Below are positions 35,236 to 41,690 of a stretch of 41,690 nucleotides of DNA, piece by piece. The stretch lies in contig NZ_JACAQA010000009.1 of assembly GCF_013385425.1 (NCBI RefSeq), positions 1-41,690 of the forward strand. The letters run 5' to 3'. Each line of letters begins with the position of its first letter. The first letter of the stretch is position 1. Both the position numbers and the translations under genes were made by a program. The notes under the pieces are model-generated. The model saw only the letters and a list, made by a program, of their open reading frames with translations, did no database searches and was not told where the DNA came from. The stretch comes from Pseudomonas gingeri (GTDB taxonomy: Bacteria > Pseudomonadota > Gammaproteobacteria > Pseudomonadales > Pseudomonadaceae).

Positions 35236-36177
35236 ATGATCTTCTCCAGCAAACCCCTTGTTTCGACCTCCAAGTGCCGTGCCGCGCTGTGGGTTGCCGC
35301 CGGATTCAGCACCGTGCTGATGGGCGGTTGCGCCACTTCACCGACCTCGAAAGTCGGCGCGACGACCAAGGTCGAGTTCTACCCGACCTGCTACGAGCCG
35401 GTGCAGCACCTGCGTGCGACTGACTCGGACATGACCAAGTCGATCGCCACCGGCGCGGTGATCGGTGCGTTGGGCGGTGCCGCTCTCGGCGCGCTGACCG
35501 GCGACGACTCGGCCAAGCGTGGCCGCAATGCCGCCATCGGCGCGGCCGGCGGTGCCCTCGCGGGTGGCGCGGCGGGTTACTACACCGAGAAGCAGAAGCA
35601 GATCACCGATGACAACCAGCGCATCGGCTCCTATGCCCAGGACATCAACAAAAGTGCCGCCGACATGGACCGCAACACGGCCTATGCCAAGGCGTCGCAG
35701 AGCTGCTACCAGCGTGAGTTCGCCAACCTGGTGTCGGCACGCAAGGCCAAGACCGTCGGCGACGCCGAAGGTCGCAAGCGCCTGGCGGAAATCGTTTCGG
35801 GCCTGAAAGAGTCCAATGACCTGATCGTCGCCGTGAACGGGCGTTCGGCCGAAGACCTGAACAACTACACCCAGGCCTATGAGCAGGATCTGCGTCAGGT
35901 CGGCGTGCAGCGTACCGACGTGGTCACCGTGGCGACCGCCGACAGCAACCCGGTCGTGCCGACCACCACCAAGGGCAAGAAGGTGAAAGTGGCGAAGAAG
36001 GCGGCGCTGCCGGTCGTGCCTAAGGAAGCAGTGGCTACCGAGAAGACCCTCCAGGACGCCAACGCCAAGAAAGCCGTCAGCCAGGACGTGGCCACCAGCG
36101 GTCAGTCCCAGGTCAACAGCATGTGCAAGAACCCGGACCTGGGCGACTGGGCACCGGTACCTTGCCCGAATGCCTAA
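35236..36177 (+). CDS. tagQ: Outer-membrane lipoprotein TagQ
   Basis: A 313-residue lipoprotein. A long N-region leads to the lipobox L-M-G-G-C with Cys32 acylated; Ala at +2 predicts outer-membrane sorting. The middle holds a glycine-zipper-like segment (about 75-120: AVIGALGGAALGALTG and AAIGAAGGALAGGAAG), then helical sequence and a Lys/Val/Ala-rich C-terminal region. TagQ anchors TagR at the outer membrane. The ATG at 35236 is chosen because GGGA lies just upstream and the signal peptide starts there; an upstream ATG/GTG reading adds 14 unlikely residues. A small hairpin (ACGGCA/TGCCGT, 35186-35200) precedes it. Confidence 0.92.
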   Translation: MIFSSKPLVSTSKCRAALWVAAGFSTVLMGGCATSPTSKVGATTKVEFYPTCYEPVQHLRATDSDMTKSIATGAVIGALGGAALGALTGDDSAKRGRNAAIGAAGGALAGGAAGYYTEKQKQITDDNQRIGSYAQDINKSAADMDRNTAYAKASQSCYQREFANLVSARKAKTVGDAEGRKRLAEIVSGLKESNDLIVAVNGRSAEDLNNYTQAYEQDLRQVGVQRTDVVTVATADSNPVVPTTTKGKKVKVAKKAALPVVPKEAVATEKTLQDANAKKAVSQDVATSGQSQVNSMCKNPDLGDWAPVPCPNA

Positions 36178-36223
36178 GCTACGGATCGTCTGACAATTTG
36201 TCGGTATAAGCGTTAAACGCCTG

Positions 36224-36252
36224 CCGATCTCCCGGGTAAAACGGGAGATCGG
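36224..36252 (+). terminator. Hairpin after tagQ, possible end of the T6SS right arm
   Basis: Arms CCGATCTCCCG (36224-36234) and CGGGAGATCGG (36242-36252) pair perfectly across GGTAAAA, 46 nt after the tagQ stop. The following TGGCGTTCTT is only weakly T-rich, so termination may be partial. It is the best candidate for the end of the tagH-tagQ transcript. Confidence 0.55.
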
Positions 36253-36274
36253 TGGCGTTCTTCAGGTAAAGCGC

Positions 36275-36280
36275 TACACT
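36275..36280 (+). promoter_or_regulatory. Possible -10 element upstream of the SCP2-like gene
   Basis: TACACT lies 37 nt before the ATG at 36318, in a context that looks like a sigma-70 -10 box. No good -35 hexamer is seen at 16-18 nt, so the call is weak. Confidence 0.25.
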
Positions 36281-36317
36281 GCGCCGGCCGTTAATCTTTT
36301 CTGCCGAGGCTGTGTGC

Positions 36318-36695
36318 ATGAAATTTCGCTTTCTTCTCTGGGCACTGGGTCTGTTGATGGCCCGGGCCAGCCGTAAAAACCCCGCCTTCCAGCAGCAACT
36401 GGCCGACAAGGCCCTGGTGTTCCAGCTGCAGACCCTGGACGGTAAGGTCGCCCGCCACTTTATCGTCAAGGATCAGCGCATCAGCAGCCGCTCCGGGACT
36501 TATCCGGAGCCTGCGTTTGCGATTGCCTTCAAGGATGCCGCCTATGGCTTCGCCACGCTGCAGGCGAAGAACAAGCAACTGGCGTTCATGACGGGGATTC
36601 AGGACAAGTCGATCCAGATCAAGGGCAATCCGGCGCTGGTGATGTGGTTCCAGGGCTTGATGAAGTACCTCAAGCCGCGGAAGAAGAAGGCCTGA
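36318..36695 (+). CDS. Small SCP2-like (sterol-carrier-type) protein
   Basis: A 125-residue basic protein. After a hydrophobic N-terminal helix (about 4-17), the body matches the SCP2-like pattern: LVFQLQTLDGKVARHFIVKD (about 33-52), AFAIAFKDAAYGFATLQAKN (about 65-84), then a short helix and IQIKGNPALVMWFQGLMKYL (about 98-117). Such proteins bind hydrophobic ligands or serve as accessory domains; the ligand is unknown here. The start is the ATG at 36318; a GTG two codons earlier is possible. It stands alone after the T6SS hairpin, probably with its own promoter, and has no evident link to secretion. Confidence 0.7.
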   Translation: MKFRFLLWALGLLMARASRKNPAFQQQLADKALVFQLQTLDGKVARHFIVKDQRISSRSGTYPEPAFAIAFKDAAYGFATLQAKNKQLAFMTGIQDKSIQIKGNPALVMWFQGLMKYLKPRKKKA

Positions 36696-36772
36696 GTCGG
36701 CTCTGATTTTCACCACATGGCTGGAAATCGGCGCCGAATTGTAGGGGTAGGGCTTGTCGGGACGCTGCACCG

Positions 36773-36975
36773 CCGCGAAGCTTTTGGCGGTCTCAAGGGC
36801 CTCTTCGCTGGCAAGCCAGGCTCCTACAGTTCCGTGTCGTTCGCACAATTTGTGATCGACGCCGGACTGTAGGAGCAGGGCTTGCCCGCGAAGCTTTTGG
36901 CGGTCTCAAGGGCCTCTTCGCTGGCAAGCCAAGCTCCTACAGTTCCGTGTCGTTCGCACAATTTGTGATCGACGC
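36773..36975. repeat. Tandem 90-bp direct repeat containing REP arms
   Basis: The segments 36773-36862 and 36886-36975 are the same over 90 bp with one mismatch seen (G at 36819, A at 36932), offset by 113 bp. Each carries a left REP arm and the spacer with GTGTCGTTCGCACA. This is a recent local duplication inside the REP cluster. Confidence 0.88.
36801..36893. repeat. REPIN-type inverted repeat, first of tandem pair
   Basis: Left arm 36801-36829 (CTCTTCGCTGGCAAGCCAGG onward) pairs imperfectly with right arm 36867-36893 (CTGTAGGAGCAGGGCTTGCC onward). It is the same family as the copies at 8341 and 20190, but the left arm has mutated bases. A degenerate half-REP lies just before it at about 36740-36760. 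Confidence 0.85.
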
Positions 36976-37007
36976 TGAACCTGTAGGAGCAAGCTTGCTC
37001 GCGATAG
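36914..37007. repeat. REPIN-type inverted repeat, second of tandem pair
   Basis: Left arm 36914-36942 is nearly identical to that of the previous copy; the right arm (36981-37007, CTGTAGGAGCAAGCTTGCTC onward) is a different REP variant. It ends 20 nt before the stop of the minus-strand HDOD gene and so sits in that gene's 3' untranslated region. Confidence 0.82.
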
Positions 37008-37026
37008 CGGTGTTCCAGACGCCGCT

Positions 37027-38427
37027 TCAGCCCTGGCTGAACTGCGAAGCCAGTTCGCGCAACAGCACTTCGGCTTCCAGTACCTTGTTCACCACATCGT
37101 CGGCCTTGTCGCGGGACAGCCCCAGGCGTTCCAGCAAGGCATCCGGAATCTCTTCATCCGGGCCCGAGCCGATATTGCGACTGCGCAACAGGCGCACGGC
37201 CAGGCACACCAGGTTCGGATAGGCGGCATAGTCGCCGTCGTAGCTCGGATCGTGCTGGAAGCGCAGCGCGGTGGACAGCTCCTCCGGCATATCCCAGTAG
37301 CGCATCAGCCAGGCACCGATCTGCTCGCGGCTGATACCCAGCAAATGCTGCTCGATATAGCTGTGGCACAGGTGCGGGTTGACCTCCAGGTGCCGGCAGA
37401 TCAGCGAGAAATGCGGCGGGAAGACGTGGGCCAGCAGCAGGTAGCCGAAGTTGTGCAGCAAGCCAGCCAGGTAGGTCAGGCCCGCTTCCGGGCGCTGGGC
37501 GCGGGGCATGGCGCGGGTCAGGCCTTCGATCACCGCGGCGGTGTAGATCGATTGCTGCCAGTAAGGCGTGCTGTGTTGCGGGTGGTCCTTGGGCAGGCTC
37601 AGGGTCTTGCCCAGGGCCAGGCCCAGCGCCAGGTTGATCACCAGGTCGAAACCGAGCACACGGACAATCGCATCTTCCACCGAGCGGATCTTGCCCGGCG
37701 AGGCGTAGTAGGGCGAAGCCGCCCAACTCACGACCTGGGCCGCCAGCGACGGGTCGGTTTCGACCACGCCGGTGATGTCGTCGATGGTCGCGTCGGGGTC
37801 GACCCGCAGCTTGATGATCTTTTGTGCGGTTTCCGCCAGGGGCGGAATCTCGATGGTCGCTTCCAGGCGCTGCTGGATCCGCCGCGCGGTGAAGGCTTGC
37901 ACGGCCTGGGTGATTTCCTCGCGGTCATCATGAGGGCGGTCGAGGTTGGGACGGATACTGGATACGGCTTCGCCGAAACTGGCGGCGCTGGCCTTGCTCA
38001 GCATACCCTTGAAGTCGTCGCTGGAAATTTCCAGCAGCAGGCCGGCTTCACCGGAGTCGATCAGCAGGCTCGGTACACGCAGCAGTTGCTCTTCGTACAG
38101 GCACGGCGAACTGGTCAGTCCGGGCAAGCCCGGCAGCAGGTGCAGGTTGTGTTTGCCGAGCATGCGTTCCATGCGTTCGGTGGGCACCGCCGTCAGGCGC
38201 CGGCCGGTCAATTCGGTCAGGCGGTTGAGGTCGAGCAGTTGGTCCTGGGGAAACAGGACCATCAGTGCACCGACTGCATCGTCGAGCAGCACGGCCTGGA
38301 CCTTGCGCGCGGCCGGCAGACCAGGGTGGTCCAGGACTTCGCTATAGCGGATGGCGAGCTTGTCGAGCAGCAGCCGGACCACAGACGGGGTGTGCGGGGT
38401 TGCATCGATGAGGGCAACTTCTGTCAT
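37027..38427 (-). CDS. YbaK-like / HDOD two-domain signalling protein
   Basis: A 466-residue cytoplasmic protein. The N-terminal part (about 1-150) resembles the YbaK/aminoacyl-tRNA deacylase fold: KVQAVLLDDAVGALMVLFPQ (about 42-61), then DLNRLTELTGRRLTAVP. The C-terminal part (about 190-400) is an HDOD domain: EIPPLAETAQKIIKLRVDP, TDPSLAAQVVSWAASPYY, VEDAIVRVLGFDLVINLALG and LAGLLHNFGYLLLAHVFPPH. HDOD proteins act in signalling and motility or stress control, usually without the catalytic HD metal site. The reading frame is complete, so this is a true fusion. It lies downstream of recG on the same strand with a 78-nt gap that holds no evident gene. Confidence 0.88.
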   Translation of the reverse strand: MTEVALIDATPHTPSVVRLLLDKLAIRYSEVLDHPGLPAARKVQAVLLDDAVGALMVLFPQDQLLDLNRLTELTGRRLTAVPTERMERMLGKHNLHLLPGLPGLTSSPCLYEEQLLRVPSLLIDSGEAGLLLEISSDDFKGMLSKASAASFGEAVSSIRPNLDRPHDDREEITQAVQAFTARRIQQRLEATIEIPPLAETAQKIIKLRVDPDATIDDITGVVETDPSLAAQVVSWAASPYYASPGKIRSVEDAIVRVLGFDLVINLALGLALGKTLSLPKDHPQHSTPYWQQSIYTAAVIEGLTRAMPRAQRPEAGLTYLAGLLHNFGYLLLAHVFPPHFSLICRHLEVNPHLCHSYIEQHLLGISREQIGAWLMRYWDMPEELSTALRFQHDPSYDGDYAAYPNLVCLAVRLLRSRNIGSGPDEEIPDALLERLGLSRDKADDVVNKVLEAEVLLRELASQFSQG

Positions 38428-38505
38428 GGTCTGTATCCGGGTTCCTACAATTTTCCCAGTATAACCAGCTTGGCCGTCCTAATGGTCTATAAACTGTGAG
38501 GTCTA

Positions 38506-40581
38506 TCACACTTGGCCGTATTGCTGTCCATGGCGCAGCCAGCGGTCGAGTAGCGGGCTGACATGCTGCGGCCAGCGTGCCATCAGGGCTTGCGCGGCAT
38601 CGCGGACCGCCGGCAGCAGATCGGCGTCGCGCATCAGGTCGGCGACCTTGAATTGCAGGAGCCCGGTCTGGCGGGTGCCGAGCATTTCCCCGGGGCCGCG
38701 CAGCTCCAGATCCTTCTCGGCGATGATAAAGCCGTCGTTGGTCTCGCGCATGATGCCCAGGCGTTGGCGACCGATCTGTGACAGTGGCGGATGGTAGAGC
38801 AGCACGCAGTGGCTGGCGGCGCTGCCCCGGCCGACCCGGCCACGCAGCTGGTGCAGTTGCGCCAGGCCCAGGCGCTCGGGGTTCTCGATGATCATCAGGC
38901 TGGCATTGGGCACGTCGACGCCGACTTCGATCACTGTGGTCGCCACCAGCAGTTGCAGGGCACCGGCCTTGAATTCGGCCATCACCGCCGCCTTTTCCGC
39001 CGGTTTCATACGTCCGTGGATCAAGCCGACGCGCAGTTCGCCGAGGGCTGCGGTGAGCTCTTCGAAGGTGGTTTCGGCGGCCTGGCAGGTGAGTTCCTCG
39101 GATTCCTCGATCAGTGTGCAGACCCAATAAGCCTGGCGGCCTTCGGCACAGGCGGCACGCACCCGTTCCACCACTTCGAAGCGCCGGCTGTCGGTCACCA
39201 GCACGGTGTTCACCGGCGTGCGGCCTGGCGGCAGTTCGTCGAGGATCGAGGTGTCGAGGTCGGCATAGGCGCTCATGGCCAAGGTCCGCGGGATCGGCGT
39301 GGCGGTCATGATCAACTGGTGCGGGCACATCCGTCCGCCGACGCCTTTCTGGCGCAGGGCCAGGCGTTGCTGGACGCCGAAGCGGTGCTGTTCGTCGATG
39401 ATCACCAGGGCCAGGTTCTTGAACTGCACTTCGTCCTGGAACAGCGCGTGGGTGCCGACCACCATCGGCGTGCCGCCGGCGATCTGCTCCAGGGCGGCGA
39501 CCCGGGCCTTGCCCTTGAGCTTGCCAGCCAGCCAGGCGGTTTCGATGCCCAGCGGTGCCAGCCAGCGCTGGAAGTTGATGAAGTGTTGTTCGGCCAGGAT
39601 CTCGGTCGGTGCCATCAATGCCACCTGGTAGCCGGCTTCCAGGGCCTGCAAGGCAGCGAGGGCGGCGACCACGGTCTTGCCGGCGCCGACGTCGCCCTGG
39701 ATCAGCCGCAGCATCGGCTCCGGCTGGCTGAGGTCATAGGCCACTTCGTTGCCGACCCGTTGCTGGGCGCCGGTCGGTGGGAAGCCGAGGTTGGCGAGGA
39801 ACTGCCCGGGCAGCCGTTGCGCTTTCGGCAGGGCCGGTGCGCGCAGGGCCTTCAGGCTTTCGCGCAGGCGTTGCTGGGACAACTGATGCGTCAGCAGTTC
39901 CTCGAAGGCCAGGCGGTGCTGGGCCCAGTGATGACCGAGGGCGAGTTCGTCGACATCGGCATCGGCGGGTGGTTGGTGCAGATAGCGGATGGCTTCGTCC
40001 AGCGGTGCCAACTGGTAGTCGCGGGCCAGTTCCTGGGGCAGCCAGTCCGGCAGGCTGCGCGGGCCGAGCATCGCCAGGCTTTGCTGGCAGAGTTGGCGCA
40101 GGCGTTGCTGGGTCAGGCCTTCGGTCAGCGGGTAGATCGGCGTCAGGGTGGTGTCCACCGGCGGCGGTTCGTCGCCGCTGATGGCGCGGTATTCCGGGTG
40201 GTAGATTTCCAGGCCGGAGGCGCCGGGGCGGGCTTCGCCGTAGCAGCGGACATGGGTGCCGCGCTTGAGGCCGTCCTTTTGCGCGGTGCTGAAATGGTAG
40301 AAGCGCAGGCTCAGGCTACCGGTGCCGTCGTTGAGGCGCACCAACAGGCTGCGGCGCTTGCCCATGACCACATCGGCGCCGCTGACCACGCCTTCGATCA
40401 CCGCGTCCTGGCCCGGACGCAGGGCGCCGATGGGCACCACGCGGGTGCGGTCCTGGTAGCGCAGGGGCAAGTGGAAGAGCACGTCCTGGAGATTCTCCAG
40501 GCCGACCTTGGCCAGCTTTTCGGCCATGGCCTCGCCGACACCCTTGAGTGCCGTGACCGACACTTGCGACAGTTCAGCCAC
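38506..40581 (-). CDS. recG: ATP-dependent DNA helicase RecG
   Basis: A 691-residue RecG, the usual Pseudomonas length. The N-terminal wedge/OB domain (about 1-160) has TALKGVGEAMAEKLAKVGLE and FHLPLRYQDRT. The helicase motifs follow: Walker A GDVGAGKT (about 298-305), the D-E-Q-H box in VIIDEQHRFGVQQR, MTATPIPRTLAM, and the C-terminal IEVGVDVPNASLMIIENPER with QLRGRVGRG. It reverses stalled forks and remodels Holliday junctions. The GTG at 40581 is preferred: it lies 5 nt after the oxyR stop and gives the standard length and N-terminus. An upstream start at 40620 would overlap oxyR and add 13 odd residues. Confidence 0.96.
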   Translation of the reverse strand: MAELSQVSVTALKGVGEAMAEKLAKVGLENLQDVLFHLPLRYQDRTRVVPIGALRPGQDAVIEGVVSGADVVMGKRRSLLVRLNDGTGSLSLRFYHFSTAQKDGLKRGTHVRCYGEARPGASGLEIYHPEYRAISGDEPPPVDTTLTPIYPLTEGLTQQRLRQLCQQSLAMLGPRSLPDWLPQELARDYQLAPLDEAIRYLHQPPADADVDELALGHHWAQHRLAFEELLTHQLSQQRLRESLKALRAPALPKAQRLPGQFLANLGFPPTGAQQRVGNEVAYDLSQPEPMLRLIQGDVGAGKTVVAALAALQALEAGYQVALMAPTEILAEQHFINFQRWLAPLGIETAWLAGKLKGKARVAALEQIAGGTPMVVGTHALFQDEVQFKNLALVIIDEQHRFGVQQRLALRQKGVGGRMCPHQLIMTATPIPRTLAMSAYADLDTSILDELPPGRTPVNTVLVTDSRRFEVVERVRAACAEGRQAYWVCTLIEESEELTCQAAETTFEELTAALGELRVGLIHGRMKPAEKAAVMAEFKAGALQLLVATTVIEVGVDVPNASLMIIENPERLGLAQLHQLRGRVGRGSAASHCVLLYHPPLSQIGRQRLGIMRETNDGFIIAEKDLELRGPGEMLGTRQTGLLQFKVADLMRDADLLPAVRDAAQALMARWPQHVSPLLDRWLRHGQQYGQV

Positions 40582-40586
40582 GTCGA

Positions 40587-41507
40587 TCAGCTCGCTGCGG
40601 GAGGCTTGGCCACCGAGCACAGGCGGATCGAGTCGGCGAGGATTTCAATCGCCTTGGGCCGCGGGAAGCTGGCGCGCCAGGCGATGGCCACGGTGCGGAA
40701 CGGCACCGGCGGCGTCAGCGGACGTACTTCGATCACGCCGGGAGCGTAGTGATGGCTGTCCACGGCCGACAGCGGCAGAACCGAAATGCCCAGGCCGGAA
40801 GCGACCATATGGCGGATGGTTTCCAGCGAGCTGGACTCGACCGTGGTGTGCCGGGCCGCGTCGCCGCCCTTGGCCAGGGTCGGGCAGGCTTCGAGGACCT
40901 GGTCGCGGAAGCAGTGGCCTTCGCCCAGCAGCAACAGGCTCTTGTCGTTGAGCAGGGCGCTGTCGATGGTTTCCTTCTTGGTCCAGGGGTGCGAGGCCGG
41001 CATCAGGACGTAGAACGGTTCGTCGTAGAGCGGCAGGGTCAGCACATCGGCTTCATTGAACGGCAGGGCGATGATCACCGCGTCCAGTTCGCCGTTGCGC
41101 AGCTTGTCGCGCAGCACGTGGGTGAAGTTTTCTTCGATATACAACGGCATCTGCGGGGCGACCCGGTGCAGTTGTGGGATCAGGTGCGGGAACAGGTAGG
41201 GACCGACGGTGTAGATCGCGCCGACTTTCAGCGGTGCGGTCAACTGGTTCTTCCCGGCCTGGGCCAGCTCGCGGATGCCCTGGGCCTGTTCGAGGACCTT
41301 CTGCGCCTGGGCAACGATGGTTTCGCCGACGGGGGTCAGGCGCACGGCGCTCTTGCTGCGCTCGAAAATCAGCACACCGAGTTCGTCCTCGAGCTTTTTC
41401 ACGCCGACCGACAGGGTCGGCTGGCTGACATGACAACGCTCGGCCGCGTGGCCGAAGTGTTGTTCCTGGGCGAGAGTGACGATATAGCGTAGTTCTGTAA
41501 GAGTCAT
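40587..41507 (-). CDS. oxyR: Hydrogen-peroxide-sensing LysR-type regulator OxyR
   Basis: A 306-residue OxyR. The start at 41507 (MTLTELRYIV) places the helix-turn-helix at about 15-40 (HFGHAAERCHVSQPTLSVGV) and the redox cysteines at exactly Cys199 and Cys208, the E. coli numbering (GEGHCFRDQVLEAC). Peroxide forms the disulfide and switches the protein to activate catalase, alkyl hydroperoxide reductase and related genes. An in-frame upstream start would add 19 residues before the fold and is rejected. The recG start follows 5 nt after the stop, the oxyR-recG arrangement known in pseudomonads. Confidence 0.97.
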   Translation of the reverse strand: MTLTELRYIVTLAQEQHFGHAAERCHVSQPTLSVGVKKLEDELGVLIFERSKSAVRLTPVGETIVAQAQKVLEQAQGIRELAQAGKNQLTAPLKVGAIYTVGPYLFPHLIPQLHRVAPQMPLYIEENFTHVLRDKLRNGELDAVIIALPFNEADVLTLPLYDEPFYVLMPASHPWTKKETIDSALLNDKSLLLLGEGHCFRDQVLEACPTLAKGGDAARHTTVESSSLETIRHMVASGLGISVLPLSAVDSHHYAPGVIEVRPLTPPVPFRTVAIAWRASFPRPKAIEILADSIRLCSVAKPPAAS

Positions 41508-41690
41508 AGCGAGCGTCCATGAGGTTGCCGGGCCAAGCATAACGGCTGCAATCGATAGACGCACGTTATCAGACGCAGGAAGAACGACGATTGTCGTTCA
41601 GGGCGGTTTTAGTGGGTTTTTGTTCGGGCGGTAGGACGTGAACTTGTGTGCGGGCGTAGCGGAGATTTTGTGGGAGCGAAGCTTTTGGCG
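41508..41690. promoter_or_regulatory. oxyR upstream region with a partial OxyR-like box
   Basis: ATAG-N7-TTAT at 41555-41569 is one base from the OxyR half-operator ATAG-N7-CTAT and sits about 48 nt upstream of the oxyR ATG, where autoregulation would act. The inner bases do not match well. A second dyad, AACGAC/GTCGTT, lies at 41583-41598. No clear promoter hexamers stand out. The window ends in TGGGAGCGAAGCTTTTGGCG (41671-41690), a REP fragment like those at 36774. Confidence 0.4.

Noticed and set aside
41583..41598. AACGAC/GTCGTT dyad as a terminator
   Set aside because: The stem is short and no T-run follows directly; there is no upstream gene in the window for it to serve.

Overview
The window is a GC-rich gammaproteobacterial chromosome segment that reads as Pseudomonas, most likely the P. 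fluorescens / P. protegens side of the genus. The evidence is the gene content and order (an HSI-I-like type VI secretion cluster beside an oxyR-recG pair), the strong preference for G or C at third codon positions, and several Pseudomonas-type REP hairpins. No rRNA, tRNA, CRISPR array, integrase or transposase gene was seen.

About 35 kb is one complete T6SS locus built as two divergent arms around a promoter region at 18366-18754. The left arm, on the minus strand, runs tssA, tssB, tssC, hcp, tssE, tssF, tssG, tssH/clpV, vgrG, an Eag-type chaperone gene, an Rhs/PAAR effector gene and two small downstream genes. It encodes the sheath (TssBC), tube (Hcp), baseplate (TssEFG), recycling ATPase (ClpV), spike (VgrG with a PAAR-Rhs tip) and cargo. 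The Rhs protein has a prePAAR motif, membrane segments, PAAR, a YD-repeat shell and a C-terminal NucA/NucB-like DNase. The two genes after it, one SMI1/KNR4 protein and one unrecognised protein, are immunity candidates.

The right arm, on the plus strand, runs tagH/fha, tssJ, tssK, tssL, tssM, tagF, pppA, ppkA, tagT, tagS, tagR and tagQ. It supplies the membrane complex (TssJLM), the baseplate adaptor TssK, and the full threonine-phosphorylation control circuit: outer-membrane TagQR sensing, the TagTS transporter, kinase PpkA, phosphatase PppA, FHA protein TagH and the negative regulator TagF. The order matches what I recall of P. aeruginosa HSI-I, except that no tagJ-like gene lies between hcp and tssE.

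Beyond tagQ are a small SCP2-like protein gene, a tandem cluster of REPIN-type repeats, a gene fusing a YbaK-like domain to an HDOD domain, then recG and oxyR (all three minus strand). The last 180 bp hold the oxyR upstream region and a REP fragment. The first 1.9 kb (Rhs toxin tail, immunity genes and the edge) is visibly richer in A+T than the rest, as expected of exchangeable toxin/immunity cargo on a conserved core.
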